A stretch of 64,000 nucleotides of DNA from Rhodospirillaceae bacterium (GCA_006969625.1 CP030885.1:2119430-2183429); one strand, 5' to 3'; positions 17,840 to 28,798 are shown, counted from the first letter of the stretch. Program-made: numbers and translations. The notes: generated by a model from the sequence alone, not told the origin.

Positions 17840-19786
17840 ATGATCGACGCCCTCATCGTCTTCCTGCCGCTCGCCGGCGCGATCCTCGCCGGTCTGTTCG
17901 GCCGCGCCCTCGGCGACCGCGGCGCCCAGGCCGTCACCTGCGGCGCGCTGGTCGTCGCCGCGGCGCTCTCGGTGGTCGTATTCATCGACGTCGCGCTCGG
18001 CGGCAACGCGCGCACGACGGAGCTTTTTACCTGGTTCGACGCCGGCAGCTTCGAGCTGAGCTGGGCGCTGCGGGTCGATACCCTGACGGCGGTGATGTTC
18101 TGCGTGGTCACCATCGTCTCGGCCGTCGTCCACGTCTACTCGATCGGCTACATGGCGGAGGACAAGTCGATCCCCCGCTTCATGGCGTACCTGTCGCTCT
18201 TCACTTTCTTCATGCTGATGCTGGTGAGCGCAGACAACCTGGTGCAGATGTTCTTCGGCTGGGAGGGTGTCGGTCTCGCCTCCTACCTGCTGATCGGCTT
18301 CTGGTACGACCGGCCGAGCGCCAATGCGGCGGCCATCAAGGCCTTCCTGGTCAACCGCGTCGGCGACGTCGGCTACGCGCTGGGCATCGCCGGCATCTTC
18401 CTGCTGTTCGGCTCGGTGGAGTTCGACCAGATCTTCGGTGCCGCCGCCGACTACCAGGACACGGTGCTGACGGTCTTCGGCATCGAGTGGCACGCCCTGA
18501 CGGTGATCTGCCTGCTGCTCTTCATCGGTGCCATGGGCAAGTCGGCGCAGCTCGGCCTGCACACCTGGCTGCCCGACGCCATGGAGGGCCCGACGCCCGT
18601 CTCGGCGCTGATCCACGCCGCCACCATGGTGACGGCCGGCGTCTTCCTGGTCTGCCGCATGTCGCCGGTCTTCGAGTACGCGCCGGACGCGCTGACGGTG
18701 GTCACCTACGTCGGCGCCGCCACCGCCTTCTTCGCCGCGACCGTCGGCCTGACTCAGACCGACATCAAGCGGGTGATCGCCTATTCGACCTGCTCGCAGC
18801 TCGGCTACATGTTCTTCGCCGCCGGCGTCTCGGCCTACGGCGCCGCCATGTTCCACCTGATGACCCACGCCTTCTTCAAGGCGCTGCTCTTCCTCGGCGC
18901 CGGCGCGGTGATCCACGCGATGCACCACGAGCAGGACATGTTCAAGATGGGCGGGCTCTACAAGAAGATTCCGCTCACCTACGGGCTGATGTGGATCGGC
19001 AGCCTGGCGCTGGTCGGCTTCGGCATTCCGGGCCTGGGCGTCGGCCTGGCAGGCTTCTATTCCAAGGACATCGTGCTGGAGGCGGCTTATGCGGCGCAGA
19101 GCGCCGCCGGCGGCTTCGCTTTCTGGCTCGGCATCGCCGCGGCGCTGATGACCGCCTTCTATTCCTTCCGCCTGCTGTTCCTGACCTTTCATGGGCAGAC
19201 TCGCGCCGACCAGCACACCTTCGACCATGCCCACGAGGCACCGCGGGTGATGATCTGGCCGCTCTACCTGCTGGCGGCCGGCGCCATCGGCGCGGGCGCG
19301 ATCTTCTACGGCTTCTTCGTCGGCGACGGGCGCGAGACCTTCTGGAACGGCGCCATCTTTGCGCTGAGCGACATCATCGAGGAGGCCCACCACGTCCCCT
19401 TCTGGGTCAAGGCCCTGCCGATGGCGGTGACCCTGGTCGGCATCGCGCTGGCCTGGGCGATGTACGTCTGGCGGCCGGACCTGCCGGCGGCGGGCGCACG
19501 CCTGTTCCGTCCGCTCTACCTCTTCTCCTTGCGTAAGTGGTACTTCGACGAGCTCTACGACGCGGTCTTCGTGCGGCCGGCCTGGTATCTGGGCGAGGGA
19601 CTGTGGAAGGCGGGCGACGGGGCGCTGATCGACGGCGTCGGCCCGAACGGCGTGGCGGCGGTGACCCGCAGCCTGGCCCGGCGCGCCAGCCGGCTGCAGA
19701 GCGGCTACGTCTACCACTACGCCTTTGCCATGCTGATCGGCGTCGTCGCCCTGGTCACCTGGTACATCGTGACGGCGGGGGGCTGA
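17840..19786 (+). CDS. nuoL: NADH-quinone oxidoreductase subunit L
   Basis: A 648-residue antiporter-like membrane subunit at the far end of complex I, with about 15-16 helices including the long lateral helix at the C-terminus. Conserved features are [19 protein letters not shown] (with the key Glu), [19 protein letters not shown], and the broken helix around [17 protein letters not shown]. It begins seven bases after nuoK. Confidence 0.97.
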   Translation: MIDALIVFLPLAGAILAGLFGRALGDRGAQAVTCGALVVAAALSVVVFIDVALGGNARTTELFTWFDAGSFELSWALRVDTLTAVMFCVVTIVSAVVHVYSIGYMAEDKSIPRFMAYLSLFTFFMLMLVSADNLVQMFFGWEGVGLASYLLIGFWYDRPSANAAAIKAFLVNRVGDVGYALGIAGIFLLFGSVEFDQIFGAAADYQDTVLTVFGIEWHALTVICLLLFIGAMGKSAQLGLHTWLPDAMEGPTPVSALIHAATMVTAGVFLVCRMSPVFEYAPDALTVVTYVGAATAFFAATVGLTQTDIKRVIAYSTCSQLGYMFFAAGVSAYGAAMFHLMTHAFFKALLFLGAGAVIHAMHHEQDMFKMGGLYKKIPLTYGLMWIGSLALVGFGIPGLGVGLAGFYSKDIVLEAAYAAQSAAGGFAFWLGIAAALMTAFYSFRLLFLTFHGQTRADQHTFDHAHEAPRVMIWPLYLLAAGAIGAGAIFYGFFVGDGRETFWNGAIFALSDIIEEAHHVPFWVKALPMAVTLVGIALAWAMYVWRPDLPAAGARLFRPLYLFSLRKWYFDELYDAVFVRPAWYLGEGLWKAGDGALIDGVGPNGVAAVTRSLARRASRLQSGYVYHYAFAMLIGVVALVTWYIVTAGG

Positions 19787-19790
19787 GGCG

Positions 19791-21317
19791 ATGGGTGGTT
19801 GGCCGCTTCTCTCCCTCGTCACCTTCCTGCCGCTGCTCGGCGCGGGCTTCATCCTCTTCATCCGCGGCGAGCCGGATATCGTCGCGCGCAACGCCCGCTA
19901 CGTGGCGCTGTGGACGAGCCTGATCACCTTCGCGCTCAGCCTGTTCGTCTGGTTCGGCTTCGAGCGCGGCACGGCGGAGTTCCAGTTCGTCGAGAAGGTC
20001 GAGTGGTTGCCTGAGTTCAACATCGGCTACCACATGGGCGTCGACGGGATCTCCATGCCCTTTGTCCTGCTGTCGACCCTGCTGACGCCGCTCTGCGTGC
20101 TGGCGAGCTGGGACGCGGTGAAGACGCGTGTCAAGGAGTACATGATCGCCTTCCTGGTGCTGGAGACCATGATGGTGGGCATGTTCTGCGCCCTCGACTT
20201 CATCGTCTTCTACATTTTCTTCGAGGCGGTGTTGATCCCGATGTTCCTGATCATCGGGATTTGGGGCGGCCAGCGCCGGGTCTACGCCGCCTTCAAGTTC
20301 TTCCTCTACACGCTCGCCGGCTCGCTGCTGATGATGCTGGCAATGCTGACGATGTACTTCACCGCCGGCACCGCCGACATCCCGACGCTGATGGCCCACG
20401 GCTTTCCGCGGGAGATGCAGATCTGGCTGTGGCTGGCCTTCTTCGCCTCCTTCGCGGTCAAGGTGCCGATGTGGCCGGTGCACACCTGGCTGCCCGACGC
20501 CCACGTCGAGGCGCCGACGGCCGGCTCCGTCATCCTGGCGGGCGTGCTGCTGAAGATGGGCGCCTACGGCTTCCTGCGCTTTTCGCTGCCGATGCTGCCC
20601 GAGGCCTCGGCCTTCTTCACGCCGCTGGTGTTCACGCTGTCGGTGGTGGCCATCGTCTACACCTCGTTGGTGGCGCTGGCGCAGCAGGACATGAAGAAGC
20701 TGATCGCCTACTCCTCGGTCGCGCACATGGGCTTCGTGACCGTCGGCATCTTCACCGTGAACGAGCAAGGGGTGCAGGGCGCGATCTTCCAGATGCTCAG
20801 CCACGGCGTGGTCTCGGCCGCCTTGTTCCTGTGCGTCGGCGTCGTCTACGACCGCCTGCATACTCGCGAGATCTCGCGCTACGGCGGATTGGCCGACAAC
20901 ATGCCGAGCTACGCGCTCGTCTTCATGATCTTCATGCTGGCGAGCGTCGGACTGCCGGGGACCAGCGGCTTCATCGGCGAGTTCCTGGTCATCGTCGGCG
21001 CCTTCCAGGTCGACACCTGGGTCGCGCTGCTGACGGCCAGCGGCATGGTGCTGGGCGCCGCCTACATGCTCTGGCTCTACCGCAGCGTGATCTTCGGCGC
21101 CCTGACCAAGAAAGATCTGCTGAAGCTGCCTGACATGACCTGGCGGGAGAAGGCGGTCTTTGCGCCGCTGGTGGCGGCGGCCATCTTCTTCGGCATCTAC
21201 CCGCTGCCGCTGCTCGAGGTGATGGACGCCTCGGTCGCCAACCTCGTCGAGAACTACCAGGTGGCGCTGGCGCGCGGCGAACCCTTGTCGCTGGCCAGCC
21301 TCTGGCCCCTCAAGTGA
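19791..21317 (+). CDS. nuoM: NADH-quinone oxidoreductase subunit M
   Basis: A 508-residue antiporter-like subunit with about 14 helices. Visible landmarks are [18 protein letters not shown] (with the conserved Glu), [20 protein letters not shown] and [15 protein letters not shown]. It starts four bases after nuoL and belongs to the same transcript. Confidence 0.97.
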   Translation: MGGWPLLSLVTFLPLLGAGFILFIRGEPDIVARNARYVALWTSLITFALSLFVWFGFERGTAEFQFVEKVEWLPEFNIGYHMGVDGISMPFVLLSTLLTPLCVLASWDAVKTRVKEYMIAFLVLETMMVGMFCALDFIVFYIFFEAVLIPMFLIIGIWGGQRRVYAAFKFFLYTLAGSLLMMLAMLTMYFTAGTADIPTLMAHGFPREMQIWLWLAFFASFAVKVPMWPVHTWLPDAHVEAPTAGSVILAGVLLKMGAYGFLRFSLPMLPEASAFFTPLVFTLSVVAIVYTSLVALAQQDMKKLIAYSSVAHMGFVTVGIFTVNEQGVQGAIFQMLSHGVVSAALFLCVGVVYDRLHTREISRYGGLADNMPSYALVFMIFMLASVGLPGTSGFIGEFLVIVGAFQVDTWVALLTASGMVLGAAYMLWLYRSVIFGALTKKDLLKLPDMTWREKAVFAPLVAAAIFFGIYPLPLLEVMDASVANLVENYQVALARGEPLSLASLWPLK

Positions 21318-21347
21318 CGCGGCCCCAGAACTGAAGCACTAGGCGCG

Positions 21348-22820
21348 ATGGATACCGCAAGCCTCACCACGTCCCTGATCGCCGCGCTGCCCGAGGTGTT
21401 CCTCGCCTGCGCCGGGATCTTCATCCTCATGGTCGGCGTCTTCTCCGGCGCGCGCGCGACGCACACCGCCATGCTGCTGTCGGTCGCCGCGCTGGTCGGC
21501 GCCCTCGTGCTGGTGCTGTTCGGGCCGTCGCGCGCGGCCTTCGCCTTCAACGATCTCTTCGTCAACGACGGCTTCGGCGACTTCATGAAGATCGTCGTCC
21601 TGGGCGCCGCCGCCCTGACGCTGATCATCTCCTTCGGCTACATCCGCCGCGAGCAACTCGACCGCTTCGAGTATCCGGTCCTGCTGGTCTTCGCCGTCGT
21701 CGGCATGCTGATGATGATATCGGCCAACGACCTGATCTCGCTGTATGTCGGCCTGGAGCTGCAGTCGCTGGCGCTCTACGTCGTCGCCGCCTTCCGGCGC
21801 GACACCCTGCGGTCCTCCGAGGCCGGGCTGAAGTATTTCCTGCTCGGGGCGCTGTCTTCCGGCATGATGCTGTACGGCATGTCGCTGGTCTACGGCTTCA
21901 CCGGCACCACCAGCTTCACGGTGCTGGCGGATCACTTCGCCGGACAGGCAGCGGCGGGGCAGGAGCTCTGGCTCGGCGCCCTTGTGGGTTTGGTCTTCGT
22001 CGTCGCCGGCCTCGCCTTCAAGATCTCGGCGGTCCCCTTCCACATGTGGACGCCGGACGTCTACGAGGGCGCGCCGACCTCGGTGACCGCCTTCTTCGCC
22101 GCGGCGCCGAAGGTGGCGGCCATGGCGCTGGTGGTGCGCGTGCTGATGGGGCCGTTCGGCGCCTGGGTCGAGCAGTGGCAGCAGATCGTCGTCTTCGTCT
22201 CCATCGCCTCGATGCTGCTGGGCGCGCTGGCGGCGATCCAACAGACCAACATCAAGCGGCTGATGGCCTATTCCTCGATCGGCCACGTCGGCTACGCCCT
22301 CGTCGGCCTCGCCGCCGGCACCGAGGCGGGCATACGCGGCGTCGCCATCTACATGGCCATCTACGTCTTGATGACCATCGGCACCTTCGCCTGCATCCTC
22401 TGCATGCGGCAGAAGGAGCGTATGGTCGAGGGTATCGACGACCTCAAGGGCCTGTCGAAGACCCATCCGCTGATGGCGCTGGCGCTCGCCATCTTCATGT
22501 TCTCCATGGCGGGAATTCCGCCGATGGCCGGCTTCTTCGGCAAGATCTACGTCTTCTTGCCGGCGATCGAGGCGGGCCTCTATGCCTTGGCGGTGATCGG
22601 CGTGCTGACCAGCGTCGTGGCCTGCTACTACTACCTGCGGATCGTGAAATTGATGTACTTCGACGAGCCGGCGGAGGGCTTCGACCGGCCGGTCGGCCGC
22701 GAGGTCGGGGCGGTGATTGCCGGTACGGCCGTGCTGGTGCTGTTTTTCTTCGTCGCGCCGGGTCCGCTGGTCGACGGCGCCGCCGCCGCGGCCGACGCCT
22801 TCTTCGCGGTCGCCGGATGA
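21348..22820 (+). CDS. nuoN: NADH-quinone oxidoreductase subunit N
   Basis: A 490-residue antiporter-like subunit with about 14 helices. Landmarks are [38 protein letters not shown] and [19 protein letters not shown]. It is the last nuo gene. Its stop overlaps the start of birA (ATGA), so the biotin ligase is probably read from the same transcript. Confidence 0.97.
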   Translation: MDTASLTTSLIAALPEVFLACAGIFILMVGVFSGARATHTAMLLSVAALVGALVLVLFGPSRAAFAFNDLFVNDGFGDFMKIVVLGAAALTLIISFGYIRREQLDRFEYPVLLVFAVVGMLMMISANDLISLYVGLELQSLALYVVAAFRRDTLRSSEAGLKYFLLGALSSGMMLYGMSLVYGFTGTTSFTVLADHFAGQAAAGQELWLGALVGLVFVVAGLAFKISAVPFHMWTPDVYEGAPTSVTAFFAAAPKVAAMALVVRVLMGPFGAWVEQWQQIVVFVSIASMLLGALAAIQQTNIKRLMAYSSIGHVGYALVGLAAGTEAGIRGVAIYMAIYVLMTIGTFACILCMRQKERMVEGIDDLKGLSKTHPLMALALAIFMFSMAGIPPMAGFFGKIYVFLPAIEAGLYALAVIGVLTSVVACYYYLRIVKLMYFDEPAEGFDRPVGREVGAVIAGTAVLVLFFFVAPGPLVDGAAAAADAFFAVAG

Positions 22821-23596
22821 TCCCGCCGAAGGACGCCGCCCGCACCCCGAAGCTGCCGCCGGCCTACCGGTTGGTCGCCAGAGAGTCCGTCCCGTCGACG
22901 ATGGAGGAGGCCCGCGACCTGGCCGATGCCGGGGCGCAGGATGGCACCCTGGTGTGGGCACGCGAGCAGCTCCATGGCCGCGGCCGTCAGGGCCGGAACT
23001 GGGAAAGCCCGCCCGGCAACCTCTACATGACGCTGATCCTGCGCCCGGAGTGCAGCCCGAACCAGGCGGCGCAGCTCGGCTTCGCCGCCGGCGTCGCGTT
23101 GGGCGACGCCATCGGCAGCGTCTGCCCGCCGCTCGACGTGCTCTACAAGTGGCCGAACGACGTGCTGCTCAATGGCCGTAAGGTCGCCGGGGTGCTGCTG
23201 GAATCCAAGTCGTCGGCCGACGGGAAGCTGGACTGGCTGCTGCTCGGGCTGGGCGCGAACGTGGAGAGCTTCCCCAAGGACTCCGCCTATCCGGCGACCT
23301 CGCTGCGCTTCGAGGGCACGCCGGCAGAGGTCACCGCCGTGGACCTGCTGGAGGCCTTCGCGCGCCATTTCATGAACTGGGTGTCGCGTTGGTTGGAGGA
23401 GGGCTTCGGGCCGCTGCGCAACGCCTGGCTGGCGCACGCGGCGGCCAAGGGCGAGACGATCGAAGTCCGGCTGCCGCACGAGAGCCTCACCGGCGTCTTC
23501 GTGGACCTGGACCAGGACGGCCGTCTGCTGCTGCAGCTCTCGGACGGGACTCTGCGCACCGTCGCCGCCGGCGACGTCTTCCCGGTCGGGAGCTAG
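22817..23596 (+). CDS. birA: Biotin--[acetyl-CoA-carboxylase] ligase
   Basis: A 259-residue biotin protein ligase that activates biotin with ATP and attaches it to carboxylase carrier proteins. The biotin/ATP loop [19 protein letters not shown], the motif [20 protein letters not shown] and a C-terminal SH3-like domain ([16 protein letters not shown]) are present. There is no N-terminal helix-turn-helix, so it is a class I enzyme that cannot repress biotin genes in the E. coli manner. Overlap with nuoN is a common alphaproteobacterial arrangement. Confidence 0.94.
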   Translation: MIPPKDAARTPKLPPAYRLVARESVPSTMEEARDLADAGAQDGTLVWAREQLHGRGRQGRNWESPPGNLYMTLILRPECSPNQAAQLGFAAGVALGDAIGSVCPPLDVLYKWPNDVLLNGRKVAGVLLESKSSADGKLDWLLLGLGANVESFPKDSAYPATSLRFEGTPAEVTAVDLLEAFARHFMNWVSRWLEEGFGPLRNAWLAHAAAKGETIEVRLPHESLTGVFVDLDQDGRLLLQLSDGTLRTVAAGDVFPVGS

Positions 23597-23600
23597 CGCC

Positions 23601-24377
23601 GTGCTTCTGGCCATCGACAGCGGCAACACCAACTGCGTCGTCGGGCTCTACGAGGGCGAGGCGCTGAAGGCCAAGTGGCGCATCGCGACCGACCCGCGCC
23701 GCACCTCGGACGAGTACGTCGTCTGGCTGACCACCTTGATGGGCTTGGCCGGGCTGGAGCGTACCGCGGTCACCGGCGCCATCGTCTCCAACGTCGTGCC
23801 GGCCGCCCAGCGCGCCTTCGACCGCCTGTGCCGCCTGCATTTCGGCGTCGAGCCGATCACGGTGGAGGCGGCCGTGCGGGCGACCGACGTGCCGCTGCGC
23901 GTCGCCCGGCCGGAGCAGCTCGGCGCCGACCGCATCGCCAACGCCGTCGCGGCCCATGCCAGCTACCAGGGCGCTCTGATCGTCATCGACTTCGGGACCG
24001 CCACCACCTTCGACGTCATCGATCCGGACGGCGGGATCGAGGGCGTCATCATCGCGCCCGGCATCAACCTGTCCATGGAGGCGCTGTACCAGGCGGCGGC
24101 GCGCCTGCCGCGCATCACCCTGGCCAAGCCGCCGCGCATCGTCGGCACCGACACGGTCGGGGCCATGCAGTCGGGCGTCTTCTGGGGCTACGTCGGCTTG
24201 ATCGAGGGGCTGGTGGCGCGCATTCGGGCGGAGCGCGGCGCCGACCTGACGACGGTCGCGACCGGCGGCCTGGCGCCGCTGTTCGAGGAGTACACCGCGG
24301 CGATCCAGCACAAGGACCCGGACCTGACCCTGCGCGGCCTCCGCCTGCTCTACGACGCCAGCCAAGGGGCCTCATGA
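23601..24377 (+). CDS. coaX: Type III pantothenate kinase
   Basis: A 258-residue kinase for the first step of coenzyme A synthesis from pantothenate. It shows the ASKHA-fold motifs of the type III family: DSGNTNCVVGLYEG at the N-terminus, PEQLGADRIANAVAAH in the middle and DFGTATTFDVID for the second phosphate-binding loop. Such enzymes use a monovalent cation and are not inhibited by CoA. The start is GTG at 23601. Its stop overlaps the next gene (ATGA). Confidence 0.95.
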   Translation: MLLAIDSGNTNCVVGLYEGEALKAKWRIATDPRRTSDEYVVWLTTLMGLAGLERTAVTGAIVSNVVPAAQRAFDRLCRLHFGVEPITVEAAVRATDVPLRVARPEQLGADRIANAVAAHASYQGALIVIDFGTATTFDVIDPDGGIEGVIIAPGINLSMEALYQAAARLPRITLAKPPRIVGTDTVGAMQSGVFWGYVGLIEGLVARIRAERGADLTTVATGGLAPLFEEYTAAIQHKDPDLTLRGLRLLYDASQGAS

Positions 24378-26047
24378 GCGACATTCCCGTTCCCGGCACC
24401 GACGAGCTGTACTTCCTGCCCCTGGGCGGGACCGGCGAGATCGGCATGAACCTGAACCTCTACGGCCATGCCGGAAAATGGCTGATGGTCGACTGCGGGG
24501 TCGCCTTCGGCGAGCACGACCTGCCGGGGATCGAGGTGGTCATGCCCGACCCCGACTTCATCGTCGAGCGCGCCGGCGACCTGGTCGGGCTGGTCCTGAC
24601 CCACGCGCACGAGGACCACCTGGGCGCGGTGCCCTGGCTGTGGCCGGAGTTGCGCTGCCCGATCTACGCCACGCCCTTCACCGCCGCCCTGCTGCGCCGC
24701 AAGCTGGTCGACGAAGGGCTGCAGGAGACGCCGGAGATCCGCGAGATCCCGCTCGGCGCGCGGCTGGACATCGGGCCGTTCGACGTCGAGCTGGTGACCC
24801 TGACCCACTCGATTCCCGAGCCGAATGCGGTCGTCCTGCGCACGTCGGCGGGCCTGGTGGTGCACACCGGAGACTGGAAGCTCGACCCGGACCCGCTGAT
24901 CGGCGCGGACTACGACGACAAGCGCCTGCGCGAGGTGGCGGAGGAGGGGGTGCTGGCGCTCGTCTGCGACTCCACCAACGCCATGGTCCCGGGCGAAGCC
25001 GGCTCGGAACTGGACGTGCGGGCCGAGCTGGAGGAGCTGATCGGCAAGTTCGACGGCAAGGTCGCCGTCGCCTGCTTCGCCAGCAATGTGGCACGCCTGG
25101 AAAGCGTCATCCGTGCCGCCGATAAGAACGGCCGTCGGGTGGCGCTGGCCGGCCGGTCGATGCATCGCATCTGGGCGGCGGCGCGCGAGGCGGGCTACCT
25201 CAAGGACCTGCCGCCGCTCGTCGACGTGCGCGACATCGGCTATCTGCCGGACGAGGAGGTGCTGCTGCTGGTCACCGGCAGCCAGGGCGAGCCGCGGGCC
25301 GCGCTCTGGCGCATCGCCAACGACGACCACCCGGACATCTCGCTGGGCAAGGGCGACACGGTGATCTTCTCCTCCCGAGTCATTCCGGGCAACGAGAAGT
25401 CGATCCACGCCCTCTTCAACATGCTGACCGAGCGGGGCATCCATATCGTCGGGGCCGACGACCGGACGGTGCATGTGTCCGGTCACCCGTGCCGCGACGA
25501 GCTGACCCAGATGTACCAGTGGACGCGGCCCGAGATCGCGGTGCCGGTGCACGGCGAGCACCGGCACCTGGTCGCTCATGCCGAGTTGGCGCGGCAGTGT
25601 CAGGTGCCGCAGGCGCTGGTCGGGCGCAACGGCGCGCTGGTCCGCCTCGCGCCGGGGCCGGCGGAAATCCTCGACCAAGTCCATTCCGGCCGCCTGCTGC
25701 TCGACGGCGACATCCTGCGCCCGGTCGACAGCCCGGTGATCCGCACGCGCCGGCGCATGGTGGTCAACGGCGCCGCCGTTGTGACGGTGGTGATCGATGC
25801 CGGCGGCACGCTGCTGACGGCGCCGCGGGTGTCGGCCGGCGGCCTCTACGATCCCGAGGAGGAGGTCGAGGTGACCGAGGCGGTGGAGGCGGCGGCGCGG
25901 CAGGCTCTGCACGCCCTCAGCCGGCACGATCGCCACGACGACCGGGCGACGGCCGAGGCGGTGCGCATCGGCGTGCGCCGGACCCTGCAGCGCGAGCTCG
26001 GCAAGAAGCCGGTGGTCGAGGTGCAGGTGATCAGGATGAGCGAGTAG
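24374..26047 (+). CDS. rnj: Ribonuclease J
   Basis: A 557-residue metallo-beta-lactamase fold ribonuclease with a beta-CASP domain, involved in 5' end processing and turnover of RNA in many alphaproteobacteria. The metal motif LTHAHEDHLGA, a later HTGDWKLD, and the beta-CASP landmarks VTGSQGEPRAAL and VHVSGHP are all visible, with PVHGEHRHL as the last His motif. The start is the ATG that overlaps coaX. A longer frame upstream is a coaX shadow. Confidence 0.94.
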   Translation: MSDIPVPGTDELYFLPLGGTGEIGMNLNLYGHAGKWLMVDCGVAFGEHDLPGIEVVMPDPDFIVERAGDLVGLVLTHAHEDHLGAVPWLWPELRCPIYATPFTAALLRRKLVDEGLQETPEIREIPLGARLDIGPFDVELVTLTHSIPEPNAVVLRTSAGLVVHTGDWKLDPDPLIGADYDDKRLREVAEEGVLALVCDSTNAMVPGEAGSELDVRAELEELIGKFDGKVAVACFASNVARLESVIRAADKNGRRVALAGRSMHRIWAAAREAGYLKDLPPLVDVRDIGYLPDEEVLLLVTGSQGEPRAALWRIANDDHPDISLGKGDTVIFSSRVIPGNEKSIHALFNMLTERGIHIVGADDRTVHVSGHPCRDELTQMYQWTRPEIAVPVHGEHRHLVAHAELARQCQVPQALVGRNGALVRLAPGPAEILDQVHSGRLLLDGDILRPVDSPVIRTRRRMVVNGAAVVTVVIDAGGTLLTAPRVSAGGLYDPEEEVEVTEAVEAAARQALHALSRHDRHDDRATAEAVRIGVRRTLQRELGKKPVVEVQVIRMSE

Positions 26048-26059
26048 GGAGACCGCGCG

Positions 26060-26464
<405 letters not shown>

Positions 26465-26490
26465 GGGGCGGGAGAGTCTAACCTCGTCCC

Positions 26491-26763
26491 ATGGGCTGGT
26501 TCACCGGCATCATCGTCTTCGTCATCGTCTGGTGGGTGGTGATCTTCATGGTCCTGCCCTGGGGGGCGAAGCCGCCCGAGTCCCCGGAGCCGGGGCATGC
26601 GCCGAGCGCCCCGGAAAACCCGCGGCTCCTCAAGAAGGCGCTGGTCACAACGGCGATCACGGGCGCGATCTGGCTGCTCATCTTCGCCGTGGTCGAATCC
26701 GGCCTGATCTCCTTCCGCGAGATCGTCGGCGGCGACCCCTTCCAGGTCGAAAGCGACCGCTAG
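26491..26763 (+). CDS. DUF1467 family membrane protein
   Basis: A 90-residue protein with two predicted transmembrane helices (residues about 4-26 and 46-68) and a short polar C-terminus. It belongs to the DUF1467 family, of unknown function, commonly found between mce and proS in alphaproteobacteria. The TAG stop codon coincides with the TA target of an IS630-type element. Removing the element in thought still gives TAG (TA from the target plus the next G), so the protein is not truncated. No function is proposed. Confidence 0.85.
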   Translation: MGWFTGIIVFVIVWWVVIFMVLPWGAKPPESPEPGHAPSAPENPRLLKKALVTTAITGAIWLLIFAVVESGLISFREIVGGDPFQVESDR

Positions 26764-26775
26764 AGCGGATTCCGA

Positions 26776-27417
26776 TCAATCTGGTTCATAGCCTGCGGCG
26801 GTGAAGAAGCCCCGACAGTCCGCTGGTGTGACGGCGTCGATGGCATCGCGGATCGCGTCCCACAGGTCTGTGACGGTCCGTGCTGCGATCTTTTTCAGGA
26901 AGGCTTTGACCTTCGAGAAGGCCATTTCGATGGGATTGAAATCGGGGCTGTAGGGCGGCAGGAAGTGCAGTTCCGCTCCGGCGTTTTCGATGGCTTTGCG
27001 AATAGCCGGCGGCTTATGAGCCGGCAGGTTGTCCATGACGACGATGTCGCCGGGGGCGAGTGTGGGGACCAGACAGTGTTCGACATAGGCGAGGAAGGCC
27101 GCACCGTTCATCGCTCCCCCCAAAGTCATTGGCGCGGTCATGCCCGACAGTCGCAAAGCGCCCACAAAAGTCGTTGTTTTCCAATGGCCATGGGGGATTG
27201 GCGCACGGCATCGCTCGCCTTTGGGGGCACGGCCATAGAGCCGGGCCATCTTGGTCGACGTGCCGCATTCATCGATGAAGACAAGACGTTCGGGATCGAG
27301 ATCGGGTTGCCCTTCGAACCAGGCGAGACGCCGCCGCGCTACATCGGCGCGGTCCTGCTCGGCGGCATGCGCTGTCTTTTTTTGCGCGTCATGCCGTGGC
27401 GTTGGAAGAACCGGCAC
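26776..27417 (-). CDS. IS630 transposase, C-terminal catalytic part (orfB)
   Basis: A 213-residue frame with the DDE catalytic domain. The three acids are visible: Asp in VFIDECGTS, Asp in [10 protein letters not shown] and Glu in [14 protein letters not shown]. It is in the -1 frame relative to the upstream frame; the run AAAAAAAG (T7 at 27377-27383 on the + strand) lies in the overlap, so a -1 programmed frameshift could produce the full transposase. The annotated ATG is probably not used as an independent start. The catalytic motifs are intact, so the element may be active. Confidence 0.88.
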   Translation of the reverse strand: MPVLPTPRHDAQKKTAHAAEQDRADVARRRLAWFEGQPDLDPERLVFIDECGTSTKMARLYGRAPKGERCRAPIPHGHWKTTTFVGALRLSGMTAPMTLGGAMNGAAFLAYVEHCLVPTLAPGDIVVMDNLPAHKPPAIRKAIENAGAELHFLPPYSPDFNPIEMAFSKVKAFLKKIAARTVTDLWDAIRDAIDAVTPADCRGFFTAAGYEPD

Positions 27418-27725
27418 ACAACGCTCCAGGCGGGCTTGTATCCATGCGCGGCGGCCAGACGCTCCGACACTTCGCCAAGCGTTATGTCCGGCGTCTCGTT
27501 AACCCAACCGAGGATCAACGCGCTGTAAGCGTCAATCCGGTGCGTGCGCTTGTCACCGCCGCGTTTACCCGGCGCCAGGTGACCAAGGGTGCGCGCGCGC
27601 TGCGTCCAGCGGACCGCGGATGACACCGAGACACCGAAACGCTCCGCCGCGGCACGCCGGGACTGCCCGCTTTCAACCGCGTCGACCACACGCTGACGAA
27701 GATCCAAGGAAAGAGATTTGCCCAT
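27339..27725 (-). CDS. IS630 transposase, N-terminal DNA-binding part (orfA)
   Basis: A 128-residue frame with a helix-turn-helix typical of IS630: [20 protein letters not shown] then [18 protein letters not shown] second helical region, [16 protein letters not shown] and [16 protein letters not shown], follows. Beyond TRKK the frame runs into out-of-frame sequence, and the true continuation is orfB by slippage on A7. Ends with a short tail if no shift occurs. Confidence 0.87.
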   Translation of the reverse strand: MGKSLSLDLRQRVVDAVESGQSRRAAAERFGVSVSSAVRWTQRARTLGHLAPGKRGGDKRTHRIDAYSALILGWVNETPDITLGEVSERLAAAHGYKPAWSVVCRFFQRHGMTRKKRQRMPPSRTAPM

Positions 27726-27822
27726 GATGGCTGGCCTCCAATCCAGCCCTCAGGGTGAATCACATCCGACAGCCCTTGGGAATCCCAATACGATTCCAAT
27801 GCCGAGAAAACGGCTCTAGGCC

Positions 27823-28440
27823 TCAACTCAGCGGCAGCATCACCCGATCGCGATAGGCTGGGCGGGCGCGCAGCCGCTCGTACCAGGCCTCCAGGTGCGG
27901 CAGGCTCTGGTGCGGTACGTCCATGGCGTGCCAGCGGTAGACCGCGCAGCCGAGCGGCACGTCCGCCATCGTGAAGGCCTCGCCCAGGAGGTAGTCGCGC
28001 TCGGCAAGCTGTGCGTCGAGCAGACGAAAGGCGGCCTGACACTTCTCGATGCCGGCGGCAATGGCGGTCTTGTCGGCCGTCTCGGGCGTGCGCACCAGGC
28101 CCCAGAACACCGGCGTCATCGCCGCCACGACCGTGAAGGTGGCCCAATCCATCCATTGCCCGGCGAGGGCACGCTGCTGCTCGTCGCGCGCGCAGAGGCG
28201 GTCCATTCCGAAGCGGGCCGCCAGATAACGCACGATGGCGTTGGACTCCCAGAGCACGAAGCCGTCGTGCTCGATCGTCGGCACCAGGCGGTTGGGATTG
28301 AGCGCTGCGAACCAGGTCTCCTCGACCTTGCCGTGCGCGCCGCCGGCCGGAACGTGCTCGTAGTCCAGCGCCAGTTCGTCGGCGGTCCAGAGAACCTTCT
28401 GCACGTTGATCGAGTTGGGGCGCCCGTAGATCCGAAGCAT
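27823..28440 (-). CDS. Glutathione S-transferase family protein
   Basis: A 205-residue protein with an N-terminal thioredoxin-like domain (MLRIYGRPNSINVQKVLW) and a C-terminal helical domain. The glutathione-contact motif NRLVPTIEHDGFVLWESNAI is present, with the conserved Glu-Ser, and the C-terminal motif FTMADVPLGCAVYRW. The N-terminal catalytic position is likely Ser13 or Asn12 in RPNSINV. I chose the start at 28440; longer extensions look non-coding. It converges on DUF1467 with an IS element between. The substrate is unknown. Confidence 0.88.
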   Translation of the reverse strand: MLRIYGRPNSINVQKVLWTADELALDYEHVPAGGAHGKVEETWFAALNPNRLVPTIEHDGFVLWESNAIVRYLAARFGMDRLCARDEQQRALAGQWMDWATFTVVAAMTPVFWGLVRTPETADKTAIAAGIEKCQAAFRLLDAQLAERDYLLGEAFTMADVPLGCAVYRWHAMDVPHQSLPHLEAWYERLRARPAYRDRVMLPLS

Positions 28441-28516
28441 GCGCTCGCTACCCTCGCTGGATCGGCCCGTATCGCGTGTTCCGTGGAACCGCGGCAGTCG
28501 CAAACGGCGCAAAGCG

Positions 28517-28556
28517 AAAAACAAAAAGGCAAGCCGTCCGCGGGGGAGGCTTGCCT
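28517..28556 (-). terminator. Rho-independent terminator on the minus strand
   Basis: A perfect 9-bp stem (AGGCAAGCC/GGCTTGCCT, 28527-28535 with 28548-28556) is followed on the minus strand by TTTTTGTTTTT. It ends transcription coming from the right, from the NCS2 permease or from a small RNA, before the glutathione S-transferase gene. Confidence 0.88.
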
Positions 28557-28691
28557 GAATTTCGATCCGTTCGCTACCGCCTTGTGGTCGGGCTGCCTGT
28601 GCTGGCGCCCGGTGGCTTCGGAACGGCGTTCCTCCTTAAACTTGGGCCGTGGAACGAGCCATTCCCGATGTTCGTTCACCGGTGTTTCGAG
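28517..28691 (-). ncRNA. Candidate small RNA
   Basis: The 358-base gap 28441-28798 has a lower GC content than its surroundings and no credible protein gene. On the minus strand a possible promoter, GTGACG-N17-TATGAC, lies at 28698-28726. About 175 bases downstream there is a strong intrinsic terminator. Between them are short stems such as GAACGA/TCGTTC. The size is similar to 6S or other regulatory RNAs, but I recognise no conserved RNA family in it. A minus-strand frame crosses the region but reads through the terminator and out into shadow sequence, so I do not call it a gene. Confidence 0.3.
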
Positions 28692-28697
28692 AAAGGT

Positions 28698-28726
28698 GTC
28701 ATAGCTGATCGGAACCGCGGCGTCAC
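28698..28726 (-). promoter_or_regulatory. Possible sigma-70 type promoter for the candidate small RNA
   Basis: Minus-strand boxes GTGACG (28726-28721) and TATGAC (28703-28698) are separated by exactly 17 bases; each matches the consensus at four of six positions. The predicted start is near 28691. Confidence 0.3.
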
Positions 28727-28740
28727 TTACTTTTTCCGCC

Positions 28741-28784
28741 CGCCCGCCAGTGTTTGGAAACATTCGTTCCGCCACTGGCGGGCG
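28741..28784 (-). other. Perfect 12-bp inverted repeat after the NCS2 permease gene
   Basis: CGCCCGCCAGTG at 28741-28752 pairs with CACTGGCGGGCG at 28773-28784, with a 20-base loop. It begins 15 bases beyond the permease stop codon. No T tract follows on either strand, so it is not a standard intrinsic terminator; it may stabilise the 3' end of the permease mRNA. Confidence 0.6.
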
Positions 28785-28798
28785 AGAGTCGCTTTGCA

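Larger units (their letters stand above)
26763..27816 (-). mobile_element. IS630-family insertion sequence
   Basis: A 1054-base element flanked by TA dinucleotides at 26761-26762 and 27817-27818, as expected for TA-duplicating IS630/Tc1 elements. Its ends are short imperfect inverted repeats: GAGCGGATTCC on the left and GAGCCGTTTTC read inward from the right (8 of 11 match). It carries a transposase on the minus strand split into two frames joined by an A7 slip site. It lies precisely between the stop codons of DUF1467 and the convergent glutathione S-transferase gene, so it disrupts neither. Confidence 0.88.
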
